Shown piece by piece: positions 18,787 to 28,858 of a DNA stretch of 64,000 bases (position 1 is its first letter; every line of letters begins with the position of its first letter). The position numbers were made by a program, and so were the translations under genes. The DNA is from Bythopirellula goksoeyrii (lineage in GTDB: Bacteria > Planctomycetota > Planctomycetia > Pirellulales > Lacipirellulaceae): positions 3,817,658 to 3,881,657 of the forward strand of contig NZ_CP042913.1 of assembly GCF_008065115.1 (NCBI RefSeq), written 5' to 3'. The notes beneath the pieces are model-generated. The model saw only the letters and a list, made by a program, of their open reading frames with translations, did not search any database and was not told the DNA's origin.

Positions 18787-19036
18787 ATGAGCAATATCGA
18801 CGCGGCATACCAGGGATCGCTAGATCGTGTGCGCCCGGTGCTAATGACCGCGACTATCGACGCTTTGGGCTTCATCCCGATGACCGTTTCGATCACTTCC
18901 AGCACGGAAGTTCAAAGACCCCTGGCCACGGTGGTAATCGGTGGCGTGGTCACGTCTATTTTTGCTGACTTTGCTCGTCCTGCCGGCCATTTACAGCTGG
19001 TTTGAACCGAAAGACGAAGTAGACGTAAAAGTGTGA
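18787..19036 (+). pseudogene. RND metal-pump C-terminal remnant with frameshift
   Basis: Bases 18787-18966 translate to a CzcA tail: RVRPVLMTATIDALGFIPM, then SSTEVQRPLATVVIGGVVTS. A frameshift near 18967 moves the ending LVLPAIYSWF into another frame, with a stop at 19034-19036. The N-terminal 900 or so residues are absent. It is closest in pattern to the divalent-cation RND pumps elsewhere in the window and is a decayed copy. Confidence 0.85.
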
Positions 19037-19141
19037 GCAATGCAGGCGAAGTATCCACCCGAATTCAAGTAGCAGGGAAGTTGATTTGGTTAGCAGATGC
19101 AACATCAGAAAGTGATTAGGATACCAACGAGAGAGTGTTAC

Positions 19142-19351
19142 ATGAAAGGTGACAAGAGGCGAAGATTACCGAAGCTCACGTGGAAGCAGTGCCTCGCCAG
19201 GGGAATGTTTGTCCTCGTATTTGGAGGGTCGTTTTTCGCGTCCCTTGCCATGCACGTATTCAGTCATCCAGATGTTCCTCACATATTGGTCTTCGTCTTG
19301 TTAATAGGAGGAGGTAGTTATTTGTTTTGGATCAACTGGAAACCGAATTAG
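19142..19351 (+). CDS. Small two-helix membrane protein, unknown
   Basis: 69 aa from the ATG at 19142, or 84 aa from 19097. A basic N-terminus (MKGDKRRRLPKLTWK) precedes two hydrophobic helices (GMFVLVFGGSFFASLAMHVF and HILVFVLLIGGGSYLFWI). It lies just after the RND remnant and may be a leftover of that cassette. I recognise no family. Confidence 0.45.
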   Translation: MKGDKRRRLPKLTWKQCLARGMFVLVFGGSFFASLAMHVFSHPDVPHILVFVLLIGGGSYLFWINWKPN

Positions 19352-19478
19352 CTGCCGTCAGCAAGTCTTGGCAGTTGCAGGACAGCCAGTGCCATTGATC
19401 TTTCCATAAAACATCCTCTAATCACGTCGCCGGCTATTTGAGATCGTGTATTGTGACTTGACAGGCTGAAAAATGTTA

Positions 19479-19808
19479 TCAATGGCAACATCCCGATGAA
19501 CAACCCGATGAGGAAGAACCCCTTGGGGATGAATAACCCGAGCCAGACGAAGCACCGTAGGAACTTGCTTGTGGGCGATATGCTTCACTCGACTCCATCT
19601 TCTCATCTTCAGGCCGCAAGTAGGCCGCTAGGTTCGGGTCCATCGGCGGAATATTTTCGTTGATCGAAGACACAGGAACACTAACTGGGGTCGGAGTCTG
19701 CAACGCGGCTACTGGCGGCAATGACTTTTTGGTACTACGGCAGCCAACCACGATGGCTATTCCTACCAGGGAGAGCGCGATTCTATAGAACAATGGTTTG
19801 TGGTACAT
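19479..19808 (-). CDS. Small lipoprotein with Ser/Gly/Cys-rich tail
   Basis: 109 aa. Signal peptide with lipobox (IAIVVGCRS), a Pro/Val-rich middle, then a low-complexity tail SGSGYSSPRGSSSSGCSSG ending in CCH. The Cys-Cys-His end could bind metal. It follows the TolC-like gene on the same strand at about 90 bp, so it may be the last gene of the 19.5-28.0 kb exporter operon. No family is known to me. Confidence 0.6.
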   Translation of the reverse strand: MYHKPLFYRIALSLVGIAIVVGCRSTKKSLPPVAALQTPTPVSVPVSSINENIPPMDPNLAAYLRPEDEKMESSEAYRPQASSYGASSGSGYSSPRGSSSSGCSSGCCH

Positions 19809-19900
19809 GGGATTCCTCCATCGAACTCGTTTAAGAGGGGAAGCGGCAAATCTAACGGAACCAAGTCATCCTTTTGTACTATTCAAGATTATCAAGCAAG

Positions 19901-21307
19901 TTAATCTGTTGGTGTAGACAGGCTTTTTGTCAAAAGTAAACCATCAATTTCTGTCCAGCTTTGCCACAAGGCATTGAGCGAGTCGAGGTAAGCGAGATTC
20001 GTTTGCATGTAGGTCTTTTGGGCGGTGAGCAGGTCCAAATAACCTAACTCACCCAGCGAATAGCCGCGTTGTACAAGATCGAATGTTTTTACTGCACGCG
20101 GCAGAATCTCGTTGGCGTAGGTATCCGCTTGGGTTCTGGCATTGGAGTATTCACGGAAGGTGGTAGCCAAGCGGTTTTTCAAGTCGAGTGCGACACGGTC
20201 AATGTTTTGCGAGGCGACGGATATTTCTGCTTGGGCCTGACGGATGCCACCCTGGTTCTTATTCCAGATTGGCAAAGGGATCGTAGCTTGGATACCGGCG
20301 ATCGTGTAGTCGGTGCTATTGTCGTATTGGACAGTAAATTGGGTGTTGACATCGGGAATCGGTTCGACGCGAGCCCGTGTTAGAGCCCGGCGGGAACGCG
20401 AGAGTTCCGCCATCGCGGCTGCCATCTCGGGGCTCAAAGTGGTGATGCGCGCGAGGGTTTCGTCCCAATCAAGTTCGTTCGGCAAGGTTTTCGGATCGCC
20501 AACTAACTTTTGGGGGGGCAGGTCCAAGTCACCTACTACTGCGGAGAGTTGTTGCCAGGCGCCGATGAGTTCGTTCTCGGCCATGCGGTGGATGATCTGG
20601 GCGTTTTGCTGTTCGACTTCTGTTTGCAGAAGCCCCGCGAGCGGGATCTCTTCGGCGTCCAAAAGGCTCTGCGATGCTTTGACCGCTTCGCCTGTTGCCT
20701 CTAGGAGCGTATTTGCAGTCTCGATGCGCTGCTGTGCCACGAGGGCTCGATAGTAGCTGCTGCGGACATCGGTGAGGACGCGACGTTGTGTGGTGCGAAG
20801 TACATGCTCGGCCTTGTCGATTTCGGCAGCGACAATCGCGCGATTCTTGTCGAGCTTGCCGGCGGTAATGAACTCTTGGCCGGCATAGGCGCCCTGTTGG
20901 CCAGACAGGCCATCTTGGCCGACTTCGCTAGCGGCATAGCCAACCGTAGGGTTAGGTGGCAGCCCCACTTGCACATACTTGCCTCGTAAGGCACGGACCT
21001 TGGCCGAGGCTTGTCCCACGGAGGGATTGTTTGCCAGTGCTAGCTGCTCGATTGCATCAACGGTCAAGCCATCACTCTGAGAAAGATCAATCGGGGGAGT
21101 TGGTATCAACTCAGAGTACTCATCGGCAAGCAGCGACTCGGGTTGACTGACTTTAGAGTCTATCTCTGTGTAGTCCACCTGCTGAATGGAATCGTGATCA
21201 GTGCTATTGGTAGATACTGCATTTACTGCTGGAGAACTACCGGGTGCAGATACGCACCCTGCAAGCAATGCCAGCAACCAAACGTATTGTTTATTGATTT
21301 GGGTCAT
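19901..21307 (-). CDS. TolC-family outer-membrane efflux protein
   Basis: 468 aa from the ATG at 21307 (MTQINKQYVWLLALLAGCVS), preceded by AAGGAGG. The N-terminus has a lipobox (LLAGCVS), so it is probably lipidated. It contains the two long-helix repeats of the family: LALANNPSVGQASAKVRALR near the start and repeated Ala/Gln/Arg-rich helices later, with GELGYLDLLTAQKTYMQ near the end, typical of CusC/CzcC-like channels. It lies 66 bp below the permease gene. It supplies the outer-membrane duct for the ABC exporter and may serve the RND pumps too. Confidence 0.9.
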   Translation of the reverse strand: MTQINKQYVWLLALLAGCVSAPGSSPAVNAVSTNSTDHDSIQQVDYTEIDSKVSQPESLLADEYSELIPTPPIDLSQSDGLTVDAIEQLALANNPSVGQASAKVRALRGKYVQVGLPPNPTVGYAASEVGQDGLSGQQGAYAGQEFITAGKLDKNRAIVAAEIDKAEHVLRTTQRRVLTDVRSSYYRALVAQQRIETANTLLEATGEAVKASQSLLDAEEIPLAGLLQTEVEQQNAQIIHRMAENELIGAWQQLSAVVGDLDLPPQKLVGDPKTLPNELDWDETLARITTLSPEMAAAMAELSRSRRALTRARVEPIPDVNTQFTVQYDNSTDYTIAGIQATIPLPIWNKNQGGIRQAQAEISVASQNIDRVALDLKNRLATTFREYSNARTQADTYANEILPRAVKTFDLVQRGYSLGELGYLDLLTAQKTYMQTNLAYLDSLNALWQSWTEIDGLLLTKSLSTPTD

Positions 21308-21373
21308 CCTTGACTCCTCCTTGCAATTGTTATCGGTCACCGCTTGCGATCTTCGCTAAGCAGATCTTGTTCG

Positions 21374-22516
21374 CTAGGCGTGCCGTAAGGCGGATACTAT
21401 TTCCGTCCTCGATGCCTGCCAGCCGGGGGCGATGCCAGCCAGGATACCGACGACGATGGCCACCAAGACCCCTTGGATGGCAAGTACGAGTGATGGTTCA
21501 AACGCGATCGTCACCCCTTCGGCAGCGACAGACATCCCTGACGACGACAACAGTAATGTGCTCCCCACGACGCCCAGGATGCCTCCTAATGTGCTCAGCA
21601 GCAAACTCTCGGTGAGTACCAGCCCAAAGACGCGAAGCGGTCGCAGTCCCAAGGTTTGCAGAACGGCGTGTTCTTTGATGCGATCTTGGACGGCCATCAC
21701 AGTGGTGGTCGCCACGAGCGACAGCACCAGGCCCACACAGGCGTAGCCGAGCCAATGGACAAAGCCGATGAGTTCTGCCAGGTCAGCGAGGGTGTCGGCC
21801 TGGAACATCCCTTTGGTGCGGGTGGTGGTGGCCACGGGGCCGGACTTAAACTCGGCGTCGATTTGTTTGGCAATCTTCTCAGGATCGGCTGAATCGTTGA
21901 GGTGGACTTCTAATTGCGTCACAGTGCCAACCTCGTTTGCTCCACGAGCACGCTGCAGGAATTCAAGTTGCGTGAAAATTAGATTGTTTTCAGCGGCGGA
22001 CGTTGATTGAAAGACACCGCGAATAACGACCGACACGTCGCCGATGGTGAATTTATCTCCGACACTCAAGCCCCGCCTCGTGGCCACGTCCGCACCGACT
22101 AGCGCCGCATCATCTTGCGCAGCAAACGAGGAAAAATCACCGGATTGCAGATCGAAGTCGCGCCACGCTTTCATTTTCTCGGGGGGCATTCCCTGAAAGA
22201 CGATTGAATCGAGACTCGCGCGGCAGTTGTTGGTAAAAACTTTGATTGCTACGACATCCTGAACTCCCGACATTTTAGTGATGGTACGTTCATAATCTTG
22301 CGGCAATCGACTACTTTGCGGGCAGAAGCGGTTTTCCTGAAATACAATGAGTGTACGACCGGCGTCGTCACCAGCGGTGAGCGCGAGCAAGCCTTGCTGC
22401 ACGGCACCGATAAAACAGAACACCAGCAGTGCGACCGCCGTGCCACTCACCGTGAGCAGCGTGCGGGCGCGATGTCGCCAGAGGCTTTTGAGGACGTAAG
22501 GGATGAATTTATGCAT
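21374..22516 (-). CDS. ABC transporter permease, FtsX type (first of two in operon)
   Basis: 380 aa. N-terminal helix ([20 protein letters not shown]), a periplasmic domain with a single CPQSSR Cys, then three C-terminal helices of the FtsX domain ([60 protein letters not shown]). The gene starts 2 bp after the stop of the ATPase gene. It is distinct in sequence from the other permease at 24911, so the complex may be a permease heterodimer. Confidence 0.88.
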   Translation of the reverse strand: MHKFIPYVLKSLWRHRARTLLTVSGTAVALLVFCFIGAVQQGLLALTAGDDAGRTLIVFQENRFCPQSSRLPQDYERTITKMSGVQDVVAIKVFTNNCRASLDSIVFQGMPPEKMKAWRDFDLQSGDFSSFAAQDDAALVGADVATRRGLSVGDKFTIGDVSVVIRGVFQSTSAAENNLIFTQLEFLQRARGANEVGTVTQLEVHLNDSADPEKIAKQIDAEFKSGPVATTTRTKGMFQADTLADLAELIGFVHWLGYACVGLVLSLVATTTVMAVQDRIKEHAVLQTLGLRPLRVFGLVLTESLLLSTLGGILGVVGSTLLLSSSGMSVAAEGVTIAFEPSLVLAIQGVLVAIVVGILAGIAPGWQASRTEIVSALRHA

Positions 22517-22518
22517 GT

Positions 22519-23229
22519 CTAAGCCGTCCTTAGTTGAGCAGTTTGTGTTTCTTTACCGTTTTCAATCAGTCGGCCACGTTCAAGGCGAATTTGGCGGCGA
22601 GCCCGTGACCCAGCGTCTGCGTCATGGGTTACCATCAGCAGAGTCATGCCGAGTTCATCGTTCACTCGCTCCAGTAGCAGCAAGATTTGTTCAGTCGTTT
22701 CGTCGTCTAAGCTGCCGGTTGGTTCATCGGCGACCACCACGGTCGGATTGGCAACGATGGCCCGTGCGATACCAACCCGTTGCTCTTGACCACCTGACAT
22801 TTGGCGGGGGTAGTGCGTGGCTCGCGAGGTGAGATCGACCGCTTCGAGGGCGATCTCGACCCGTTTACGGCGTTCGGCTGCCGACATGGGGAGCAGCAAT
22901 AGTGGCAACTCCACGTTTTCATAAGCCGTAAGGACAGGAATCAAATTATGTGTTTGAAAGATGTAACCGATATGGCGGGCCCGCCAATCGGCCAGCTTGC
23001 CGCGTGAGAGCTTCGTGATGTCGGTATCGGCAATGACGATCTCACCAGAAGTTGCCACGTCGATCCCGGCGATCAGATTCAACAGCGTACTCTTTCCAGA
23101 GCCACTGGCACCCATCAGCGACACGAAATCCCCCTCATTAACTGAAAGGCTGACTCCATCTAGTGGGCGGATTACTTCTTCGCCGTTGGCGTATTCTTTG
23201 GTGACATTGGTTACTGTGACTAATGACAT
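22519..23229 (-). CDS. ABC transporter ATP-binding protein (MacB/LolD type)
   Basis: 236 aa from the ATG at 23229 ([20 protein letters not shown]), chosen because AAAGGAG lies 7 nt upstream; the longer frame to 23388 would add an unlikely Pro/Arg-rich tail. Walker [11 protein letters not shown]-loop region FQTHNLIP, signature [14 protein letters not shown], Walker [13 protein letters not shown] and the switch His in MVTHDAD are all present. It energises the two FtsX-type permeases beside it. Confidence 0.93.
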   Translation of the reverse strand: MSLVTVTNVTKEYANGEEVIRPLDGVSLSVNEGDFVSLMGASGSGKSTLLNLIAGIDVATSGEIVIADTDITKLSRGKLADWRARHIGYIFQTHNLIPVLTAYENVELPLLLLPMSAAERRKRVEIALEAVDLTSRATHYPRQMSGGQEQRVGIARAIVANPTVVVADEPTGSLDDETTEQILLLLERVNDELGMTLLMVTHDADAGSRARRQIRLERGRLIENGKETQTAQLRTA

Positions 23230-23248
23230 AACTGGGCTCCTTTGGGGG

Positions 23249-24880
23249 CTAGCTACCTGTTTGAGGGGCTTGGGCGGTGCGCGCGGCAGGCTGGCCGCCT
23301 CGCGTGTTCCAACTGCCGCTCGAAAGGGTACGATCCTCGCTGGTAACGCGAACGCGCGTCCCTTCGACAACCGACTCTCGACCAGCAACGATTAGTTTGT
23401 CAGTGGGCTGAAGTCCACTCGTAATTTCAACTAAGCCGTCGTCGGTGGCACCCCGACCCACTTCCACGGCTTTACGTTTGGCGGTGCCAGCGGTAAGGTC
23501 CGCTACCCAGACATTTGAGCCACCTTCACCTGTCGTTACCAACGACTGCGGTACAAACAGCTTTAGTGGCGACTCACCTGGTTCTTGTTCCACGATAGGC
23601 GACGGGGGTGCGAGAAACGTCACTTTGCCTAGCATTTCCGGCTTGATTACCGCAGGGGGGGTTTTGACGGCAACCTTGACTTGTAACGTGTTCTTTTGAA
23701 TATCCGCGAAAGTTGTGACGGAAATCACCTCCCCTTCAATCAGCGAAGCAACAGCCGCTGTTTCTATTTGTGCTGGCTGCCCGATTTGCACTTGTGGCAC
23801 GTCTTCCAATCGCACATCAACTCTCACCTGGAGATACTTAGGATCGTAGAGCCCGACAACAGCACTCGATCCCTGGCTCGTCGAACTGCCAACACCTGTG
23901 AGCCATTGGCCGGGACGCGCATCGAGGCTCAGCACACAGCCGTCAATCGGTGAGCGGACGATCATTCTCTCTAGTTGTAATTCAGCGATTTCAACGCGGA
24001 GCCGTGTTTGGTCGGCTCGTGCGTTCGCTACTGCTAGATTGGCCTCGGCTTCCGCCAGCGCACGCGTCTCCTCCGTCAAGAGTTTGAGATTCTCAGCCAG
24101 CGCGTCTCGCTTTTGACTTAAAGATCTGAATTGGGAGCGAAGCATGGGCTCGCGCGCAACTAGCTCATTGAAGGTATTGGTCGCAGTAGCTAATTCCGCA
24201 CGCGCTTCGCGGAGGATTCGTCCCGTAACCGCTGCTCCTGCACTTTCTTTCCGACGGACGTTTTCTTCGGCAAGGTGCTGACGAGTTTTTGCCGCTTCGA
24301 GGGCATAGGGAAGGTTGCCCAGCGCAAGCTCGGTCTTGGAAAGCAACGTTTCGGCATCAGCAAGCGCCGCTCGTAGACTCAGTGGCTTGGCAAAATTAGT
24401 CTTGGCCGCTACCAGGGCAGCTTCAGCTCGACGAACTTCGGCTTCTTGCAATGTATGTTGAGCTTGGGCCTCCGCGAGCGCAAGTTTGGCATCGATGTCG
24501 ATCAATTTGGCGACCGGCTCACCTTTATCGACATGTTGACCTTCGATGACCAACATCTCTTGAATCACTCCAGCAGCGAGCGACGATGCGACGACAGGGG
24601 TCGGTCGCGGTTCGATCCAACCGGCGGCTTGAAACAGGGGCGTCCCTTCTTGCTTGATTTCTGCTCGACTCACGACCACCGGGGTGATTGTGATCGATTG
24701 GGCAGGCAGAAAACTATCGCGAGTTGCCCAGGCAAAAAGGCCTACAAACCCAACCAGGATACCACCGGGCAGCATATATCGCGTCAACCAAGATCGCTTG
24801 AACTTGACGGGCGACTTCGCCGGCTGGTCACGATTGACGGCCAGTTGACTAAGGTCAAGTTGAGTTGCGGTATTTGTCAT
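23249..24880 (-). CDS. ABC exporter periplasmic adaptor (HlyD/MacA-like membrane fusion protein)
   Basis: 543 aa. One N-terminal anchor ([19 protein letters not shown]), then a lipoyl/barrel part ([38 protein letters not shown]), a long coiled-coil hairpin ([38 protein letters not shown]), and the second lipoyl half ([20 protein letters not shown]). The C-terminus is Thr/Ala-rich. The gene lies 20 bp from the ATPase start and 30 bp from the next permease, all on one strand, so it joins them to the TolC-like channel. Confidence 0.9.
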   Translation of the reverse strand: MTNTATQLDLSQLAVNRDQPAKSPVKFKRSWLTRYMLPGGILVGFVGLFAWATRDSFLPAQSITITPVVVSRAEIKQEGTPLFQAAGWIEPRPTPVVASSLAAGVIQEMLVIEGQHVDKGEPVAKLIDIDAKLALAEAQAQHTLQEAEVRRAEAALVAAKTNFAKPLSLRAALADAETLLSKTELALGNLPYALEAAKTRQHLAEENVRRKESAGAAVTGRILREARAELATATNTFNELVAREPMLRSQFRSLSQKRDALAENLKLLTEETRALAEAEANLAVANARADQTRLRVEIAELQLERMIVRSPIDGCVLSLDARPGQWLTGVGSSTSQGSSAVVGLYDPKYLQVRVDVRLEDVPQVQIGQPAQIETAAVASLIEGEVISVTTFADIQKNTLQVKVAVKTPPAVIKPEMLGKVTFLAPPSPIVEQEPGESPLKLFVPQSLVTTGEGGSNVWVADLTAGTAKRKAVEVGRGATDDGLVEITSGLQPTDKLIVAGRESVVEGTRVRVTSEDRTLSSGSWNTRGGQPAARTAQAPQTGS

Positions 24881-24910
24881 GATATTTTCGGAACCTCTTC
24901 CGCTACCTTC

Positions 24911-26080
24911 TTAGATTGACTTGATTGCTTCCACGACCGGTAGCCGCATAGCCTTGACTGCCGGAGGAAGTGCTCCCACAACTCCCAACAACGCAGCAAC
25001 ACCACAGGCCACGGAAATGCCAACACTGTCGACCTTGAGCATGAATGCTCCCATGGTGAAGCGAACCGCCGCACCGTCGACCAACCAGAGCCCAACAATG
25101 CAGGCAAATAATGCCCCCGCACAAGCCAACAGTGTCGCCTCTTGTACAAGAGTCAGCAGGATCGCGCGGCGTCGAAATCCGAGAGCCTGGAGTGTGGCCA
25201 GTTCACGCACTCGACCGACGACGGCTCCATACATCGTGTTGAGTCCCGCAAAAATTCCTGACCCAGCCACCAAAGCCACTACCACCCAACCCAACATCCG
25301 CACGGGCTTATAATGTTTTTGTAGGCTGGCGTAGTAAATGGATTCTGACACGGCCTTGAGTTCCAGATCGATCCTTTCGCGACAGAACAGGTCGACATCG
25401 GCGACACGTTCAGGCGAATCCATGCTAACTGCTACCAGGCTAAGATCTTGTCGCTTGAGGGTTGTTTGCAGTTCGGCCAAGGGTGCCCAAATTTCTGATT
25501 CGAATGCCGAACCAGCAGCAGTAAAGTGGCCACTGATCGTCCACGTATGACCGTCGAATGTCACTTGTTGACCGATCGAGAGGTCTTCTTTACTTGCTCC
25601 CAATTTTGAATGTGCTAGCCGTCCGACCATGACTTCGCCTGTTTGCGGCCAGGCACCCTCGACAATCTGCACTTGTCCACGTACCAAGGGTGCAGTCGTC
25701 GTCACACCACGTACCAACCCCATGCCTGGCTCGGTCATGTTGGCCGTCGTGATGCGGGTCCCGAGATAAAGCTCGGGTGAAACATATTCAACGCCATGTT
25801 GGCGCCGGACTCCATCGACACTCGCCGCCAACAAGGCCGGAGTTCGCCCGGGGATTGATGAATTTTCAATATCCGCCGCAGACGACAAAGCATAGATCAG
25901 AACCACGTTCGGATTACCGGTGGCAGCGAGTGACTTTTCGAGTCCCCGAATGAATCCCACGACGACCAGCACCAAGAGAACGACAATCGTCAATCCTCCT
26001 AATGTCAGCACACTCCGGGATGGTCGGCGAAACAAATTCCGCACTCCGTAGTCCCATGGTAAGAGTCGTTGACCAAGCAT
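24911..26080 (-). CDS. ABC transporter permease, FtsX type (second of two in operon)
   Basis: 389 aa with an N-terminal helix ([20 protein letters not shown]), a periplasmic domain and three helices at the C-terminus ([60 protein letters not shown]). It begins [20 protein letters not shown], a common start for exporters of the DevC type. It lies upstream of the adaptor on the same strand. Confidence 0.88.
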   Translation of the reverse strand: MLGQRLLPWDYGVRNLFRRPSRSVLTLGGLTIVVLLVLVVVGFIRGLEKSLAATGNPNVVLIYALSSAADIENSSIPGRTPALLAASVDGVRRQHGVEYVSPELYLGTRITTANMTEPGMGLVRGVTTTAPLVRGQVQIVEGAWPQTGEVMVGRLAHSKLGASKEDLSIGQQVTFDGHTWTISGHFTAAGSAFESEIWAPLAELQTTLKRQDLSLVAVSMDSPERVADVDLFCRERIDLELKAVSESIYYASLQKHYKPVRMLGWVVVALVAGSGIFAGLNTMYGAVVGRVRELATLQALGFRRRAILLTLVQEATLLACAGALFACIVGLWLVDGAAVRFTMGAFMLKVDSVGISVACGVAALLGVVGALPPAVKAMRLPVVEAIKSI

Positions 26081-26112
26081 AGTATGTTCTCTTTGTCTTC
26101 TAGGATTGTAGA

Positions 26113-26649
26113 TTAACGACGAATAAATACACGATTGGCCAACATGACGAAATTACCGCTCTCATCCTTCTGGGCACGCCCTTCAACAACGACCATGTCC
26201 GCTTCTTTGACTCCGAGCAATTGACGGGAATCTACGGAAACCAGTTTGCCTTCGGCATCGACGACCTTCACCATGGCGGTACAAGCCAATCGTTCCGTAG
26301 CACAGCAATCTCCTGTGCATAGTTCTCCTTCACCAGAGTCTTCCCCTTCAGCCACGACGCTCATGGAGGCGTCAAGCAAGGTAAAGGCAGCGCGTCCTTC
26401 GATCCATGGATTGGTCGAACCACCAATGCGTCCGACCATAACAAGCGGCTTGCCGTCCTCGGCCTCTTCGCGAGCTGCGATCACACCCACGGCACCCTCC
26501 GGTTCCTCAGTGAGCAGGAACTTGCTGCCGTCGATACTTACTGCGGTAGCGTGTATAGCCGTTGCAGTTGAATCTACAGAAGTTCCACAACCGATAACGA
26601 TTGGCAAACTAAGCAGGGCAAAAATAGTCAGTAAGTCAAATGATTTCAT
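26113..26649 (-). CDS. Lipoprotein with a CTGDCC motif, exporter-associated
   Basis: 178 aa. Signal peptide with lipobox ([10 protein letters not shown]). Two beta-rich halves follow; between them is [15 protein letters not shown] with four Cys, a likely metal or disulfide site. The second half ([19 protein letters not shown]) looks like a small OB-type barrel. Its start overlaps the stop of the HMA gene by 4 nt, so they are translationally coupled. Function is unknown; periplasmic metal handling is inferred from the company it keeps. Confidence 0.7.
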   Translation of the reverse strand: MKSFDLLTIFALLSLPIVIGCGTSVDSTATAIHATAVSIDGSKFLLTEEPEGAVGVIAAREEAEDGKPLVMVGRIGGSTNPWIEGRAAFTLLDASMSVVAEGEDSGEGELCTGDCCATERLACTAMVKVVDAEGKLVSVDSRQLLGVKEADMVVVEGRAQKDESGNFVMLANRVFIRR

Positions 26650-27320
26650 CTTTGAATTCCTTGGTTATTTGGTTGGTGAGCTTGTTGGTTGGTTCGGGAG
26701 GTGTTGGGGGCTGACCACTCGATATCAAATCGGCCATAGGATCCCACGATTGCCATAGGACGCTCTTGGACACCTGTGACTGCCCCGATCAATACCCAAG
26801 GTGAGATTTCCTGCTGGCTGGTAACCACTAAAGTGTTCTGCTGGGCACCGGCGTTCACCTTTTCCACGCCTTGGGTAGCGTAGAGTTGGTTGGCAATTTT
26901 CTGGGCACGACCCTCGTGGTTAAGATTCTCAACCACAACGTAACTTGTCGAAGCAGACGGCAATTGGCTCTTTTCGAGCGATTCAGGGGGAGTCAGCGTA
27001 AAGGTTGCTCCGGCAGTTGTCAGTTTAGTAGGGCCACCCTTACCGGCAGCGACAGCCTGCCAAAGTTGTTCCAGCGTTGCCCCCTTTTGCTGAGAGACCG
27101 TGACTACGACCGTTCTGTCTTTGAGATTGGCTTTGACGCCCGTCACACCTGGGGCAGCATAAAGCTGGCCAGCGACTTTCTGTACGCAGCCTTTGCAGCA
27201 CATGTCGGCTGCCACGATTTGCACTTGATAACTGCCTTGAGGGACCGTTGCTAAGGCATGGCTGCTCCCCATGAGAACTGCCAGAGAAATACATAGCAAG
27301 TAGGTTTTAATTTGGCGCAT
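26646..27320 (-). CDS. Exported tandem heavy-metal-associated (HMA) domain protein
   Basis: 224 aa. Signal peptide (TYLLCISLAVLMGSSHALA), then a first HMA fold with the metal site in VAADMCCKGCVQKVAGQLYA. A second, similar fold follows (YVVVENLNHEGRAQKIANQL) in which the Cys pair is lost and reads LNHEGRA. The C-terminal tail is Gln/Asn-rich. GGAG lies 10 nt before the start. It resembles MerP-type periplasmic carriers but is doubled. It is translationally coupled to the lipoprotein gene below. Confidence 0.82.
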   Translation of the reverse strand: MRQIKTYLLCISLAVLMGSSHALATVPQGSYQVQIVAADMCCKGCVQKVAGQLYAAPGVTGVKANLKDRTVVVTVSQQKGATLEQLWQAVAAGKGGPTKLTTAGATFTLTPPESLEKSQLPSASTSYVVVENLNHEGRAQKIANQLYATQGVEKVNAGAQQNTLVVTSQQEISPWVLIGAVTGVQERPMAIVGSYGRFDIEWSAPNTSRTNQQAHQPNNQGIQR

Positions 27321-27522
27321 GATGTTCGTTCTCCATCCATTACGGGTTTAGAAATCCATTTCGAAGTGCGCATCACTAGCTGACTGATTGATTGCGATGA
27401 TGCGACAGCTAGACGATGTCGATGTAGTTGTAGTTGAAGGTAGTTTCACGCACAGGAATTGGTGCGATAGCAACCTTTAAGAATTGTCGCGCATGATGAC
27501 ACGACAGAAGTTCGCCGCAAAA

Positions 27523-27999
27523 TCAAATCAGAAAGCGGCAGAGATGGGCGCAGCGCTCGGGAGAAGATTCAACCATCGCCTCATTGGCCCAGGCTGAAAT
27601 ATGCAAAGAAGCCGAATCGCAGTTTGCAACTGCGCTAACGGATACAGTACCCCCCACGAAACCTTGCAGTAATAACTCGTTTGGCTCAGGAGCGCTGCGT
27701 GGCAATTCTAAGGGCTGCGGTGCCTGATGGCACCAGCACTCGGGAGGACAGGGACAAGAGCCATTTTGACTCCCGCTGCAATCTTCAGAACCACTTGGCT
27801 TGTCCGCGTTGCATCCATGCGAGTGGGAGCATGAATGAGTCACTGCGCAGTGATGTTCGCAACTGGTAACCGCAACTGCGGCGGCCTTGCAACCACCCAG
27901 TTCGCAGAGCCAATGTGCCTGCTGAAAACCAGACGACAATGCCAGCACTACCCCCAAGAGGGCTATGGCTCGCTTCGAGTTGTCGTAATGGCGAAACAC
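27523..27999 (-). CDS. Small exported Cys/His-rich protein (copy B of the four-member local family)
   Basis: 158 aa from a GTG at 27999, which has GGAG 9 nt upstream; an ATG five codons earlier (28014) lacks a site. Signal peptide KRAIALLGVVLALSSGFQQA, then a Cys/His-rich part (CEHHCAVTHSCSHSHGC), CSGSQNGSCPCPPECWCHQA, and the end CAHLCRFLI. It is 202 bp upstream of the HMA gene and likely heads the exporter operon. Confidence 0.7.
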   Translation of the reverse strand: MFRHYDNSKRAIALLGVVLALSSGFQQAHWLCELGGCKAAAVAVTSCEHHCAVTHSCSHSHGCNADKPSGSEDCSGSQNGSCPCPPECWCHQAPQPLELPRSAPEPNELLLQGFVGGTVSVSAVANCDSASLHISAWANEAMVESSPERCAHLCRFLI

Positions 28000-28116
28000 T
28001 ATCGCTGGCTCCATACTACATGAGCAGATTGTTCAACTCTATCTGAATCGGCACATTTGGACTGTGCAGCTTAACCGATCCTGGGATTTCGGACAAAGCC
28101 ATTGTTCGCTCTACTA

Positions 28117-28141
28117 GCATTGCTTAAATTGCAAGCAATGC
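28117..28141. repeat. Small inverted repeat upstream of the 27999 gene
   Basis: gcattgctt and aagcaatgc form a 9-bp perfect stem with a 7-nt AT-rich loop. It lies between the cation transporter stop and the Cys-rich gene start on the minus strand. No T-run follows, so an operator is more likely than a terminator; neither is proven. The surrounding gap 28000-28227 holds no gene I can support. Confidence 0.4.
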
Positions 28142-28227
28142 AGCCCCTGCAACGTTTTCGACCAACATTGCCTGGCAGTCGAACAATGCTACCAGCTGAC
28201 GTATGTTGTCGATGACGTGTTGTATTC

Positions 28228-28794
28228 TCACACATCTTCACTCTGCTGGGACGAGTAGACAACTTGTCTGGCTTCGCTTGCATCGGACAGAATTTCCCAT
28301 CCCCCCTTGATAACGATGCAGACTACGACAAATCCAATCAGCAAGTCGGGGAGTTGGGACTGAAAAAACATCACTGCGATGCCGGATAGGACGATGCCAA
28401 GATTGGCAATCATGTCATTGGTAGTAAATATCCACGAAGCTTTTAGATGAACGCCTTCTTCGCGATGAGAATGTAGCAATCGCAGACACCACATATTGCT
28501 CCCCGCATTGACGATCGCCACAATGATCATTGCCCAGCCGACTGGTTCGGAACCTGTTACAAAACGCCGAACGACGTCAACCAGCAGACCAATTGCCAAC
28601 GTAATCAGCAAGACGCCCGAGAGCTTGGCGACTCGCGATTTTGCGGTCGTCGAACGGCCCACCGCGTACAGACTAGCGAAGTAGACGAACGAATCGCCGA
28701 GGTTATCGAGTCCCGCACCCAACAAACTCGTAGATTGAGCGATGAAGCCGACGATTCCCGCAAGCAATGCCTGGGAAAAATTTATGAGCAGCAC
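28228..28794 (-). CDS. Cation diffusion facilitator-like transporter, possibly start-frameshifted
   Basis: 188 aa from a GTG at 28794. Membrane helices include LLINFSQALLAGIVGFIAQS and WAMIIVAIVNAGSNMWCL, and the two metal-site motifs of the CDF family appear as GLDNLGDS and TNDMIANLG. There is no long cytoplasmic C-terminal domain, as in the short planctomycete-type CDFs. The natural start seems to be an ATG at 28862 that overlaps the thioredoxin stop as ATGA, but that frame runs into a stop near 28784. The codons RRTLIWV just before the GTG look like true protein. A one-base change between 28862 and 28794 is therefore likely. Confidence 0.75.
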   Translation of the reverse strand: MLLINFSQALLAGIVGFIAQSTSLLGAGLDNLGDSFVYFASLYAVGRSTTAKSRVAKLSGVLLITLAIGLLVDVVRRFVTGSEPVGWAMIIVAIVNAGSNMWCLRLLHSHREEGVHLKASWIFTTNDMIANLGIVLSGIAVMFFQSQLPDLLIGFVVVCIVIKGGWEILSDASEARQVVYSSQQSEDV

Positions 28795-28858
28795 CCAGAT
28801 GAGCGTTCGCCTTTCAGACTTGTTGTCTTTGTCTTTTCGTTAGTTTTCGAGTCGTCGT

